This document shows positions 49,201 to 55,997 of a stretch of 64,000 nucleotides of DNA, in pieces. Both the position numbers and the translations under genes were made by a program. The notes under the pieces are model-generated. The model had not been told where the DNA came from, ran no database searches, and saw only the letters and a list, made by a program, of their open reading frames with translations. The stretch's first letter is position 1; the number at the start of each line of letters is the position of its first letter. Origin of the DNA: Flavobacterium weaverense (GTDB lineage Bacteria; Bacteroidota; Bacteroidia; Flavobacteriales; Flavobacteriaceae); the NCBI RefSeq assembly GCF_003688495.1, contig NZ_REFH01000008.1, positions 186,001 through 250,000 on the forward strand, given 5' to 3'.

Positions 49201-51584
49201 TTTGGTGCAAGATTACTCTCGTAAACGTTAAAGAAAAAGCGGTTAAAACAGCCGTTTTTATATTTTAAAGTTATTCTGTACTGACCTTGAGAACCAACAT
49301 TGTAGTCTGGTCCGGTTGCAACATTTTCCCAAACACATGAGTTACCTTCATCCGCACATTTTGTCCCAGAAACTAATGCACACACGCTTTTCTCCCATAT
49401 TATGTCTTCTGTATCATTAATACCGGTTCGAATAAATTTTTTGGAATCTGAACCACATAAATATATATTAGGTAATATTTTACCGTCACTTGTACACGTC
49501 ACTAATTCGCTAGCAAAAGGTATTACAGGATTCAAAACTGTGGTACCGAATGGTTCTACTGTGATCGTTTCTTCTATAGATGTACATGGCTCCAAAGCCG
49601 TATTCCTTACATAATAAGTCCCTACTTTAGTTACAGTAAGAGTTCGTTCATTTCCAATAATTGCCCCTGTAGCTACACCATTTACAAAAGGACTTAAAGA
49701 CCACTCATATTGATCATATCCTAATGATGCTGAAATAATTTCATTAGAACCACATAATTGGTATTTTCTACTGTAACTACAATTATCTACTCCAACTAAG
49801 AAGTTCGTAGCAGAAGGCAATGATAAATTACAATCTCCAAATACAGAAATACTAGGATCATCAGTAATAATGTAAGGGTTTGTAACTCCCTTGTAAGTAG
49901 CAAAAGCTTGATTTTTTATTTGATCTGAACAAGCATCACTTAAATCATTGCAATTAGGAACCACTTGAACTCCAAACTTAATAAACCATTGATTTCCATT
50001 AATTTTTACTAATTCATTAGGGATTGTAAAAATAAGAGTTCTAGTGACAGGTACATAAGTATATGTAATTTTAGAATCGACTGGAATTACGATGGAATTA
50101 GGATCAAAGATGATATTAACTGGTAAAACATCTTTAATTGTAAATTCATCAGCATCGTCATTTCCAACATTTTTAAATCCTATTTCATAATTTAAAAAAT
50201 CTCCTAAAGAAACATCTTTATTACCAATGTTTACGCCAGCAGAATTTTTCACAATTTTCGTTAAAACAATTTCAGGCTCAATAACATCGACTGCAAAAGT
50301 AGTAAGATATGCTGCATAGGTATCGGAAGTTGATGTAAGTCTGTATGTAGCGCCTGTTTCTCCATTGGGAATTACTTTATTGTTCGGATTATTAACATTT
50401 ATTAAATCCATGTCAAATCCAAGTGTGTTTAAACTATTAGGTACTCTTGTTTCTACATTGGAAGAAAATGGAGTAATTACGGTAGGAACAGTAATACTTG
50501 AATTAAACACATTACCTAAGGGATTTAAACTATTATTAACATAGGTAAAAGTAGAAACACCATTCGCCTTGATAAGTAAATCATCTCCATATAATTTAGA
50601 CTCACCCTCTTGAGCTGCTACTCCAATAGTAGCTCTTACAGGTAAAGGAGTAGGTAAAGACCTAAAGCCATCAATTGTGAAATCTAAATTTTTTAAACTT
50701 TTAGTAATTCCCGCAAATCCATCAAAGGTCGAAATATATCGACTAGGCATGTTAGGAGATTCATATATAATAACTAAAGTCCAGCCTGCCATAGAACCAC
50801 TAGATGTAATTCCTTTCGCAGCTCTAATGTTGGCTGCGAAATAATTTCCGTTAGGATCAGCTAATCCTTGAAGTATTCCTGTTACATTTTTGTAACAAAC
50901 ATAAGGAGTGTTGGTAAATGCTTTTCCATTAATAAAACCATTAAAAATAATATCATCTTCATCACCAACTGGGTCTGCATCATTATCAGCTTTTATATCG
51001 ATATAATTCGCTTCCCCTGGTATTTTAAACTTTATTTGATTCCAGTCGTCACGTCTTTTTATAATTTTATTATTAGGCTCTGCATTAATAATTCTATCAT
51101 TAGGATAAATAGCGGTCCAGTAGAGCCCAGCATACAAAATTCTTTTACAATCATTACTTATATTCAATTCTGCGCTACTAGATGCAAAAGTATTGGGATC
51201 ATTATCAATATCCGTATACTCTTGATTTAGTCCATTATTGTTTGTAATTAGATTAAAATTTTTATTAGCTTCGGATGTCAAAGCAGCCAAATTAGTAGGG
51301 ATTCCATTTGGGTCAGAATCAATAAAAACAGGATATACATTTCTAGGGTCTGGAACATTTTTTTTAATATTAGGATATGTACTAGTACTCATCATACTAT
51401 TTCCTACAAAAACAACATCTCCCTTAACACGCACATTCCCACCTTGTAATCTCGGTGAAAATGCTTTTGCCACCTGTCCATAAGAAGAATTAGCAAAAAA
51501 AAGAAAAGTAGCTAAAACAACTAATAGATAAAAAAAGAAATGTTTTTTAACTTTCTTCTCGGTACTGTGGCTTATAAATGCCAT
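37293..51584 (-). CDS. sprB: Giant SprB-like gliding adhesin with SprB repeats and gliding C-terminal domain
   Basis: Cell-surface adhesin of about 4,763 residues. The frame runs up to 51668, but the ATG at 51582-51584 gives a normal signal peptide (HFFFYLLVVLATFLFFANSS, then YGQ), so I chose it. After about 430 residues of non-repeat N-terminus comes a DUF11-like domain (EPEIVLTKIVKNSAGVNIGN and GDFLNYEIGFKNVGNDDADE). Then follow about 38 SprB-type repeats, counted by eye, each ending in forms like GTYTVTVTDANGC with one Cys near the start and one at the end. One unrelated domain interrupts them (47145-47765). The last 85 residues are the gliding motility-associated C-terminal domain (IPNNFTPNGDGINDTWEPGC, then PSGDYWYVLKLND), a type IX secretion signal. 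SprB in F. johnsoniae is carried along the cell by the gliding motor; the same is expected here. Confidence 0.9.
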   Translation of the reverse strand: MAFISHSTEKKVKKHFFFYLLVVLATFLFFANSSYGQVAKAFSPRLQGGNVRVKGDVVFVGNSMMSTSTYPNIKKNVPDPRNVYPVFIDSDPNGIPTNLAALTSEANKNFNLITNNNGLNQEYTDIDNDPNTFASSSAELNISNDCKRILYAGLYWTAIYPNDRIINAEPNNKIIKRRDDWNQIKFKIPGEANYIDIKADNDADPVGDEDDIIFNGFINGKAFTNTPYVCYKNVTGILQGLADPNGNYFAANIRAAKGITSSGSMAGWTLVIIYESPNMPSRYISTFDGFAGITKSLKNLDFTIDGFRSLPTPLPVRATIGVAAQEGESKLYGDDLLIKANGVSTFTYVNNSLNPLGNVFNSSITVPTVITPFSSNVETRVPNSLNTLGFDMDLINVNNPNNKVIPNGETGATYRLTSTSDTYAAYLTTFAVDVIEPEIVLTKIVKNSAGVNIGNKDVSLGDFLNYEIGFKNVGNDDADEFTIKDVLPVNIIFDPNSIVIPVDSKITYTYVPVTRTLIFTIPNELVKINGNQWFIKFGVQVVPNCNDLSDACSDQIKNQAFATYKGVTNPYIITDDPSISVFGDCNLSLPSATNFLVGVDNCSYSRKYQLCGSNEIISASLGYDQYEWSLSPFVNGVATGAIIGNERTLTVTKVGTYYVRNTALEPCTSIEETITVEPFGTTVLNPVIPFASELVTCTSDGKILPNIYLCGSDSKKFIRTGINDTEDIIWEKSVCALVSGTKCADEGNSCVWENVATGPDYNVGSQGQYRITLKYKNGCFNRFFFNVYESNLAPKVTFRDIICNTDGEIIVENPQAGSPYEYSLDGNTYQSSNILTIKNPDIYTVYIRSTPYIPNTCVYTVPGIQIRKRDFTVTTTISNPLCNGEKGSIKLAANDVRGQYTFSILNDANEGQIEGPKLLNDYTFEDLNPGTYTVNVVTEDGCSFTDTVTLIEPGELTVTAVVSKSLTCENGEITVTTSGGTGPFTFFVNSTTEFQGSPLIDISTAGTYEIKVVDFNNCEFIVEPITITAIPKPEYTVNPTNIACYGGKGGILFNVIKDNGYTLEYSIDNGDSYYNNSTFSNLEVGSYTPVVKYSLQANDGTVADCFDIGETITITSPTTALTASAGVSELAGCGPNGEGKVRITNPQGGIEPYTYSFDAQNTWITQKEMYLAVGSYTIYIKDFNECIYPMDVTIAEIPEKPTISKVNSSFNCDGTSTTTVTLTNNGGDDYAYQYLLNGIVNTNIPANVFVNVLPTELNVPHIITVKYELQSAPTYSDLLNEDFGSGAPTTTPGINAAYCFENQQLPNGSCNGGRDLVNNEYSVTNKIEIPWSGWVQDIKEHTDPLKDPAGRFLAIDIGSAAGTGGILYSKTIKDIIPNKDILVDFYAINLYKAEFSGKADPNLKIELVYDLGKPSQFIVPNSYPDSFDVPKEEKWLPYKVTLNPGSYTTLSFVIRSNSVLYDGNDVGIDDIKVYQFPVSCIEKTDYEVIIPLDKEFKASVEGSTDVTCAGKDDGTVTIAAQNFDPAKGFYYSTDDGASFTNAMTSPVIVNLSVGVFKVQVSNEPTGGCVKTFDVTIEEPTPVTLLARIKTFVTCTTGATIEAIGDGGTPSYEYQLVDKNDSTKNRPFQKSSLFYDVPSGNYTVFVRDANLCIASATGVDVNVDAPTPPDATLETTSLCYDGTNKVKLTVNIAESTGILPFSYSINTGQTPIDNTFEVLPGTYTITVTDANGCTDEIDNIIVAPALKAKVESVGELQCDPVNTADIVLSVIGGTTPYKYTVNGGAAFDLTTAGNFSYDATTSGDYEFIITDALNCSTTVKANVKPITDPSLSATPTQVTCKGADNGQVQLLGSGGSGGYTYSDGNSTYGAVSLFPNLAASATAYTFYVKDSKGCVGSTTVFITEPAEELGATVTETTFKCNAANGKVGGSVVMNTPTGGTAPYTYTFTVGTTTTTGNTLTITDTTADVPYSWSVKDKNGCEVNGNGTLLRLNPPTALAFSPSGVISCNTTAVNIIVTAANGVGTLQYETIAPSEIIVAKQPSDTFSNLTAGTYTFRVTDANGCYFTDTYKIDAVTNITVIGNKIRDNKCLGVNSGSLEFTADKYAGTYSHEIQLNGTVVTPTETSSNGGKTITYADLAKGIYKYIVTDNLTGCPAESILEIIEPTTSVTAIVEPFVNANCKRPYVAVTITATGGTPNYKYAFVHDGATPLDTDYDDLKSKNLDPLDSKLWDVYVIDKNGCNPSKLDVTIDLDALPEVNLAVDQCTVALGGTFQITATPTTDLGVAPYTYTINTGQAPTGALSNVFNVPDGSYTVTVTDANGCTDTEDIIVSKVLNPKATLIKDLTCESGNEKARIDVKINGGLADFTYTVTKDGGVIGSTETVTGNTFSYYPTTKGNYQFTITDGNGCTKLTEVIPVSDPITVTASETHIAPTCNGFTDGSITLTALAGEAPFTYSIDNGANFVTSNVFGGLAAGSYDYIVKDFKGCQTVPATIILLDPAPIVPNIVRNAIQCNTNTPGSFDVNVVSGGVAPFVYRLYDNAFTQIDTYTENSTNTNNAIPTPTPVYSFTGLNFGDYYITIVDAKGCEYKSAKLRIETPPYLGITTVVDSNNCATGVDITVTTTGGTGPFRYSIFGQPTETAPLASNSYQFVGLFHNTTYFLQVKDAFGCISIKEEKTPLAPSNIKITATSSTDATCNASASGILAFTVQDYDASVTQINYEVLNALTLLPLPTAINGSLTGPAGGPVSETITTLKAGNYVLRVTEDTGTLCSTTFTFTITQPAQALTSAITASVNANCNNPEQVTLTTTGGTGPYTYASALAPARPSSFASSNVLKLGSTTGEIWNITVKDSNGCTVDLTHTITKDPTPEIALSVFNKCVAEGTFKVVVDETTAGIGAYSISVDNSTFTNITGLPYTVTALNSGLHTIKIKDVNGCIDSKDITIDIPLVATPAITTLPTCANNDGVITMSGTGGTGTYTYTISPSAGISIENTTGVISGLAAAVTYTVTMIDTATPTNCTATADVTLGAPTAVSFTTDTTPALCVGEASGTITVILGASNDNPNYTYEITAGPQLAASQPSNVFTGLLTGFYSVKVKSGRGCELTRVNVFVDDATPLVANLTLDKRLTCGTDNAAVKAKISIAGSGGAGPYEYGTNGTDFSSQFEYETATVGTFTLYVKDANGCISSSAVQIDDINPPVIASAVATPIYCEQVGLSDTTSTVTLTTTALTGFGTLTYTMLPTRPAGVTQAGNQFSGLVAGYYTFEVTDENGCKDRKSIPIVDVEKIQITGAKQNEISCNSANGINTNGSATFTVTGFSTTGNYDITVTTLPPALTYTQSAPVNDVITLSDLSAGIYTVTVKDLTTGCEQFDSVTLVEPIAIDFTATATNVYCIQDKSQITVTGVTGGTGAYSYAAVVHTAIPSAPASGSYSSSNVLLIDTNLTDLAWDVYVKDAKGCLLMKTITVILDPLPEITVVAPYSHCADVNGEYTFTVSVSGVGGFQYSIGAGYQPSPTFVVNNPGTYNVFVKDANGCVSTTAFSVIIYEPIQLDYVVDALPACGTANNGVVTLTASGGTNPTPVYEYKKDVAGEIYHSVNTFPNLAPGDYTFYARDINTGCETSVKVRLAAATPLTGFDASSTPVTCNGGTDGTITVTMDTPAVGVNDNPVYMYTLTGTTIGGTPVSVGPQTSKVFTGLSAGNYTVDVVSGRGCPDSKTVKVEEPDPIIVPTPTVVQFACAAGSNANSFATITIDPATVTGGSSTYLNYEFLNNGVLVQFGTNNAYTEANLTGGTYTVNVYDNKGCMGTANATIDPFSKIDFDAVEEIVVTKQITCNTDEEIRVNVRINSPATLLYEVKYLSGGTAGYMYSQTNSNGIFDGVNALPIGNYLITVKNLVTGCTIQTTHYVSDPNTFDLTIDSTVNTTCFEYSDGSAKVTFVDRVITATNPDHAGIFDYTVKDQTGTVIVPITRSTGVSVNLNALAAGIYTIDATLVSSPFCTTTKNFTINKANAKLTIAESHTEITCISGNDNGSIAVTASGGWPGDYEFELVGPTPEISVSYGSQNIFSNLIAGNYTINVKDSKGCVDTKLVVLSNPTPINFLATVDKPTLSCFGDTSATITIATPTGGSGTYLYTLINTFADGTIISNGPQLANSFTNLGAATYEVKVSDTWNCSTVSATPISITQPSKVTATLVVKTTQTCETGFILKLTASGGTGPYQYSADGINYTASSFDPSTDIAFPKGTVGIFKFYVRDVKNCVSIISNSIKINPLEPLSIQLGLDNPNVNCKGDATGVILAIATGGLGSYVYTLFDGANNAITPAPFQTAPGRFVGLTAGFYQVKVISGDCNTATRIVEVTEPNAPLTYVSVVTDITCYGEKNGKLDLKATGGTGVIKYSISPRLDQFFNTGVFENLVSGTYQALIQDANGCYEIYDFTIAQPSALTSTVSAGSIIEEICAGDNDGAFMIDIFGGTGPYSVSLDDINGTYSTGSIGKTTFDFTGLTGGDHYVYIKDANGCTTDVKASLEPSVNINPKVVVNYICSGNFAGNTITVTVDRGVLPADLDYALDGSIVFQASNMFTNVTPGFHIVTSRHTNGCEQQTTSFEVKQVDPLILALSDGGLNEIVATTTGGSGIYTYMLNGENYGNSSNFIIYKSGDYTISVTDSYGCTVSFTQFFTYIDVCIPNNFTPNGDGINDTWEPGCTENYKDLVYSVFDRYGRIVGTYRVGQYWDGRYKGTELPSGDYWYVLKLNDAKDAREFVGHFTLYR
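41241..44900 (-). repeat. Higher-order repeat of about 1.8 kb inside the adhesin gene
   Basis: A distinctive module with Trp-Asp/Asn before V-x-V-x-D and a following D-P-x-P-E pattern occurs three times. The Trp codons lie at about 44892-44900, 43047-43055 and 41241-41249, spaced 1,845 and 1,806 bp. The protein forms are KLWDVYVIDKNGCNPSKLDV, EIWNITVKDSNGCTVDLTHT and LAWDVYVKDAKGCLLMKTIT. A second marker, SGRGC, recurs near 42285 and 40460, about 1,825 bp apart. So multi-domain blocks of about 600 residues were duplicated. Confidence 0.65.
47145..47765 (-). other. Non-SprB domain inserted among the adhesin repeats
   Basis: Within the giant adhesin, roughly residues 1275-1480 counted from the chosen start break the repeat pattern. 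Segments such as NEDFGSGAPTTTPGINAAYC, GGILYSKTIKDIIPNKDILV and SFVIRSNSVLYDGNDVGIDD look like a jelly-roll (lectin or carbohydrate-binding type) domain ending in IDDIKVY. The nested position suggests a ligand-binding module displayed on a repeat stalk. The fold assignment is by eye only. Confidence 0.55.
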
Positions 51585-51858
51585 AGTATTAAATAAAAAT
51601 AAAGAATTAAAGCAAGTAAATATTGAGTGCTCCAAAAAGAATGTTTTAAAAAAAGTGATTTTATGCATGTGTGGTATTTGGTTTAAGTTTTCAGGTAATT
51701 GAATATCTGAAAATTTAATTTTTTATTATAAAAAATGCTTTATTGATCATTATTATTACTAAAACTATGAGGTTTTATTAAATCCAAAAGGTTACAGTTA
51801 ATAACATTACATTCGCTTTTTAATTTTGATTACATTTTATTATTTATTTATTTTTTTT

Positions 51859-54447
51859 TTAGTTCTCCACTCTTACCAGAGTCATTTTACCATTATAAGG
51901 CTTACTGCCTTTGGATTCCTGTGCTTGTTTAGCTTGATTTATAGAATCAAATTTGTTGTAGTAAATAAAATATTTACTAGTGTTCACATCATAAAAGAAA
52001 TTAATATTTTTTTCTCCTGCAGCGACAGCTTTTTTCAAGAATTCATCTCTTTTAGCAACATCGTCGTGAACTGCAACAACTAGATAATATCCGCCAGGAA
52101 CATTCTTAACATTCTTAACGATTTGAATATTCGATTGTACATCACCATAATCAAAGTCAGTCGGTTTAAAAACTTCAGTACTCAACTGTGTGGTTTCTTT
52201 AATACGTTTTAAAGTTGCTAAGTCGCTGATGTGTCTGCTTTCATCATTCTCAAAAGAAGCAAGCTTTATTCTTCGCTTTTTAGCGATTTCTGTTTCCTCA
52301 TTGATTTTATCCATTGAACAGAGTAAATTCGTATTGATCTTTGCTACTTCTGCTTGTTCCGACTTAAGTGTCTGAATAGTTTTTAAATAATATTGAGCTG
52401 TGATATCCTCTTTTTTATTTCCTTTTTTAATTCGCTCTTTATACAAACTTTCTAAAGCTTGAATTTTACTGTTTTGACTTTTATTTAGTACCTCTATTTC
52501 AGATTTCAATAACAAGAATTCACTGTTTTGAGCAGAAATACTTTTAAATGGTTTTGGTTCTTTAAAGATTCCCTTTTCTCTTAAATCATTTTCTTCTTTT
52601 AAATCGTTTAGATCCTTTTCTCTTTCTAAAACAGTAGCGTCTAGTTTTTTTAGTAATTTTTCTTGGTTATTTCTAGACAACTCAACAACTTGAGTCAAAT
52701 CTCTCATCGACTTAGCGTTATCGTCCTTAGTGGCATTTGCTGTGGCTAGTGCTAATTCATCTTCTTTGACTTTAGTTTCGATAGCTAGTTTTGCTTTAGC
52801 ATCAGCCTCTGATTTAATTTTAGCATCTTCAGCGGCTTTAGCTTGGGCTAGTGCAGCTTCTTTGGCTTTAGTTTCGGCAGCTAGTCTTGCTTTAGTATGA
52901 GCCTCTGATTTAATTTTAGCATCATTAGCGGCTTTAGCTTGGGCTAGTGTAGCTTCTTTGGCTTTAGTTTCTGCTGCCAATTTTGCTTTAGCATCAGCCT
53001 CTGATTTAATTTTAGCATCTTCAGCGGCTTTAGCTTGGGCTAGTGCAGCTTCTTTGGCTTTAGTTTCTGCTGCCAATTTTGCTTTTGCATAAGCATCAGC
53101 TTTCATTTTCGCATCAGCAGCGGCTTTAGCGCGGGCTAATGCAGCTTCTTTGGCTTTAGTTTCTGCAGCCAATTTTGCTTTAGCATCAGCATTAGCTTTC
53201 ATTTTCGCATCATCAGCGGCTTTAGTTTGGGCTAGTGCAGTTTCTTTGTCTTTAGTTTCTGCTTCCAATTTTGCTTTAGCGTCAGCACCAGCTTTCAATT
53301 TTAAATCAGCAGCGGCTTTAGCTCCGGCTATTGCAGCTTCTTTAGCTTTAGTTTCTGATGTCAATTTTGCTTTAGTATCAGGCTCTGCTTTCATTTTGGC
53401 ATTTGAAGCAGCTTTAGTTTCTGCTGCTAGTTTAGCTGAATTAGCTTTCGTAGTGGTAGCAGCATTTTCTGAAGGAACGTACTTTTTAATTTCAGAAGGA
53501 TTAATAATAGAACCTTCTTCATCATCGTACTCCGCATAATTTTTATTGCGTTTGAATCTATAAGCAAGAGTTATTTCATGTGACGGTCCAAAGTTTGAAA
53601 AATTACCTGTTGCCTTTTCATAATTATATTCTACTGAAATTCTTGCTGTAATATTTAAACCTAGTCCAGCTGATATTCCATATAAAGTATTGTAACCTCC
53701 TTGAACCCATACGCCTGAAGGTATAGCAAATAGCACTAATCCTGAAACAACCGTTTTTTCCTTTTTAAGATCTGTTTTAATCAGAGTAGAAAATTTACTC
53801 TTGTCAAAAAAACCATACGATTCTAAATACCCTGTATACATAGCATGTAATTCAATGCTTTTTTCAGGATCATCCTCAATCATTTTGGATGTTTTTAAAT
53901 TATACAAAAGCAAATTATTTATAGAAACACCAAAATCAATAAAGTTGGTGCCATAATTAATTCCAGGTTTTAATGAGAATAAAAAATTAGAAGGAATATT
54001 ATCTAACGAAGGATCAGGAAAGTTTGTAATTACTTCACCCCTATTTAGACCACTTTTATAAAAACCAAGATTTAACCCAAAAGTTAAATTACTGTCGAGG
54101 CCCAATTCGATATTTTGCGCAAAATTAGCTATACCCCCAAACTTTGTCAAAACACCATGATTTTGTTGAAATAAACCGAGAGCTACTCCTTGATTTTGAG
54201 TAATTCTGCCAGCATAACTAAACAAATAGGTTTGTGGAGCATTATCAAATTGAGCCCACTGTTTTTTACCGTAAATACTTATGGAAGTACTTTGTTCTTT
54301 AACAAAACTAAAAGTAGGATCAATAAGAAATTTATTAAATTTTAAAGAGTTTCTCACAGGTAATTTTATGGACACCACACCATCTTCTTGGGAATAAGAA
54401 AGCTGGATAGAGCATAAAATTACTAGTGTTATTAAAAAATTTCTCAT
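51859..54447 (-). CDS. sprD: SprD-like protein: PorP/SprF barrel plus coiled-coil repeats and C-terminal domain
   Basis: Predicted outer-membrane protein of 862 residues. Signal peptide (FLITLVILCSIQLSYSQEDG), then a PorP/SprF-type barrel to about residue 300 (SIYGKKQWAQFDNAPQTYLF). From about 345 to 570 comes a Lys/Ala/Glu-rich helical repeat of 32 residues, then a coiled-coil to about 750. The C-terminal 90 residues (GGYYLVVAVHDDVAKRDEFL, then YFIYYNKFDSINQAKQA) look like a SPOR-type alpha/beta domain, probably contacting peptidoglycan. Its position between sprC-like and sprB-like genes, abutting sprC, matches the F. johnsoniae order. It likely supports adhesin display or anchors it to the motor. 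Confidence 0.85.
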   Translation of the reverse strand: MRNFLITLVILCSIQLSYSQEDGVVSIKLPVRNSLKFNKFLIDPTFSFVKEQSTSISIYGKKQWAQFDNAPQTYLFSYAGRITQNQGVALGLFQQNHGVLTKFGGIANFAQNIELGLDSNLTFGLNLGFYKSGLNRGEVITNFPDPSLDNIPSNFLFSLKPGINYGTNFIDFGVSINNLLLYNLKTSKMIEDDPEKSIELHAMYTGYLESYGFFDKSKFSTLIKTDLKKEKTVVSGLVLFAIPSGVWVQGGYNTLYGISAGLGLNITARISVEYNYEKATGNFSNFGPSHEITLAYRFKRNKNYAEYDDEEGSIINPSEIKKYVPSENAATTTKANSAKLAAETKAASNAKMKAEPDTKAKLTSETKAKEAAIAGAKAAADLKLKAGADAKAKLEAETKDKETALAQTKAADDAKMKANADAKAKLAAETKAKEAALARAKAAADAKMKADAYAKAKLAAETKAKEAALAQAKAAEDAKIKSEADAKAKLAAETKAKEATLAQAKAANDAKIKSEAHTKARLAAETKAKEAALAQAKAAEDAKIKSEADAKAKLAIETKVKEDELALATANATKDDNAKSMRDLTQVVELSRNNQEKLLKKLDATVLEREKDLNDLKEENDLREKGIFKEPKPFKSISAQNSEFLLLKSEIEVLNKSQNSKIQALESLYKERIKKGNKKEDITAQYYLKTIQTLKSEQAEVAKINTNLLCSMDKINEETEIAKKRRIKLASFENDESRHISDLATLKRIKETTQLSTEVFKPTDFDYGDVQSNIQIVKNVKNVPGGYYLVVAVHDDVAKRDEFLKKAVAAGEKNINFFYDVNTSKYFIYYNKFDSINQAKQAQESKGSKPYNGKMTLVRVEN
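52771..53450 (-). repeat. 96-bp tandem repeats within the sprD-like gene
   Basis: Six full and two partial copies of a 32-codon unit, beginning AETKAKEAALAQAKAAEDAK and ending in SEADAKAKLA-type sequence. At DNA level successive copies are 96 bp apart. Copies four and six are identical at protein level, and the copies at the ends are more diverged. The product would be a long, charged helix like that of TolA. Confidence 0.85.
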
Positions 54448-55941
54448 CTATTTAATTATGGTTATCGACCCTTTTTTGACTTTATTATCTTGGGTCTTAA
54501 TAATATAGTAAAATACTGGATTTATATTTTTAAAATCAAAACCATTCTCGGGCCAATTGTTTTGATAATCATTGGTTTTAAGAACTTGTTTTCCTGAAGA
54601 ACTCAACACTGTAATTTCGGTATCTGTCCCACTTAAATAATTATTAGGAATAATCCAAAAATCATTTATTCCATCTCCATTTGGGCTTATGATGTTAGGT
54701 ATGTTTACAACATCTGTGCTATTTGGTGGTAAAACTGGCCCTGATTCATTAAGAGCAAACGTAAATTCGTTAGTATAGTAACAGCTTGAATTTTGGGTAA
54801 TAATAACTTTATAATCACCCGCAGTAATTGCATTAAAAGTTGCAAAACTAGCTCCAATAATTAAATTATCATTTAAAAACCATTGGTATGTTGGACTAAT
54901 TGCAGTGGTTGAAGTCACAATTTTTTGCGTCTGTCCTTTATCTAGATAGCTAACTCTGGCTACATTGATTGTACTGGTAAACTTAAATTCCTTTAAGTCT
55001 ATACTTGTATCAGTTGTACAACCGCCAAAATCAACTTTGCAGGAATATAGTCCTGCAATAGTAGCATCATAAGTTTGCGCTGTAGCATCTTTTATCAAAT
55101 TACCATTTAAATACCATTGAAATTTATTCCCCGCATCAACGCTTAAAGTAGTAAAACCCTCACCTAGACAAAAAGGATTTCCTTTACTCGATTTAATGAC
55201 AGTAGTACCTGCAACTCCCTCTGAGACCTTTACTCTGTTAGAATAAGAAGACGAAACGCAGGATCCATAATTAGTATCCACATAATATATACCTGGTTGA
55301 TTAACTTCTAAAGATGGAGATGTACCCACTAATAAAGGTAAAGGTTTTGCGTCCCTATACCATTTATAAGTCAAGGACGGATACTTCATAGGAGAATCGT
55401 TATTTCCCGTTCCTGGATTATCTATTTTTAAAACGTACTTTCCTCCTGCACAATACGTAGCTGAAGCATTGAAATTATTGATTGAAAATGGACTATTCTG
55501 TGCTAAAAAATAAGCTAAAAATGAACTTGATTCTGGGCTAGTTATTGCAGGACTAGTACTCCTAACTCTTATTTTATATTTTTCGCCAGCTGTAGTATTA
55601 GGAATTGCAAAATTTAAATTTCCTGGAGAGCTAGTAATAGCTCCTGCCGATGAACTAACTAGAATTGTAGGCGTAGAAAAACTTCCAGTAGCATCAGAAA
55701 TTTCTACTATAAATTGATTACCAGGGTTTAATGCAGAAACGGGCGAGAAAGTAAAACTCACTTTAAAAGGAACTGTAGTATTATAAGCTGTATCAGCACA
55801 AATTTGAGTAAAATTCAAATTTGGAGAGCCTATTGTCACTTGAGCATATGTTTGATTAGCCAGAAACGAGAAAAAAAACAAGTAATAAAAAAATCTATCT
55901 GTGCTAAAAAGAGTAAAATTAAATGGGTAGTTTTTTTTCAT
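54448..55941 (-). CDS. sprC: SprC-like secreted protein with gliding-type C-terminal domain
   Basis: Secreted protein of about 497 residues. The frame runs to 55953, but the ATG at 55939-55941 begins MKKNYPFNFTLFSTDRFFYY, a long signal ending TYAQ, so I chose it. Two or three Ig/PKD-like domains each carry spaced cysteines (GGKYVLKIDNPGTG, GTSPSLEVNQPGIYYVD, KFQWYLNGNLIKDATAQTYD). The C-terminal 90 residues carry NIPNIISPNGDGINDFWIIP and NPVFYYIIKTQDNKVKKGSI, the gliding motility-associated sorting domain for type IX secretion. The stop codon abuts the sprD-like start. In F. johnsoniae SprC helps SprB-dependent motility. Confidence 0.86.
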   Translation of the reverse strand: MKKNYPFNFTLFSTDRFFYYLFFFSFLANQTYAQVTIGSPNLNFTQICADTAYNTTVPFKVSFTFSPVSALNPGNQFIVEISDATGSFSTPTILVSSSAGAITSSPGNLNFAIPNTTAGEKYKIRVRSTSPAITSPESSSFLAYFLAQNSPFSINNFNASATYCAGGKYVLKIDNPGTGNNDSPMKYPSLTYKWYRDAKPLPLLVGTSPSLEVNQPGIYYVDTNYGSCVSSSYSNRVKVSEGVAGTTVIKSSKGNPFCLGEGFTTLSVDAGNKFQWYLNGNLIKDATAQTYDATIAGLYSCKVDFGGCTTDTSIDLKEFKFTSTINVARVSYLDKGQTQKIVTSTTAISPTYQWFLNDNLIIGASFATFNAITAGDYKVIITQNSSCYYTNEFTFALNESGPVLPPNSTDVVNIPNIISPNGDGINDFWIIPNNYLSGTDTEITVLSSSGKQVLKTNDYQNNWPENGFDFKNINPVFYYIIKTQDNKVKKGSITIIK

Positions 55942-55997
55942 AATTAAACGCATTCATTAACATCAAAAAATTCAAACTAAACAATATAAAACTAATT

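Noticed and set aside
37293..51668. Start of the adhesin at the first ATG, 51668
   Set aside because: This start would put 28 extra residues with a second hydrophobic stretch before a normal signal peptide. The ATG at 51584 gives a standard signal.
53150..53539. 129-codon open frame on the + strand
   Set aside because: It lies opposite the low-complexity 96-bp repeats of the sprD-like gene. Its Ala/Ser-rich translation is a shadow of the Lys/Ala repeats.
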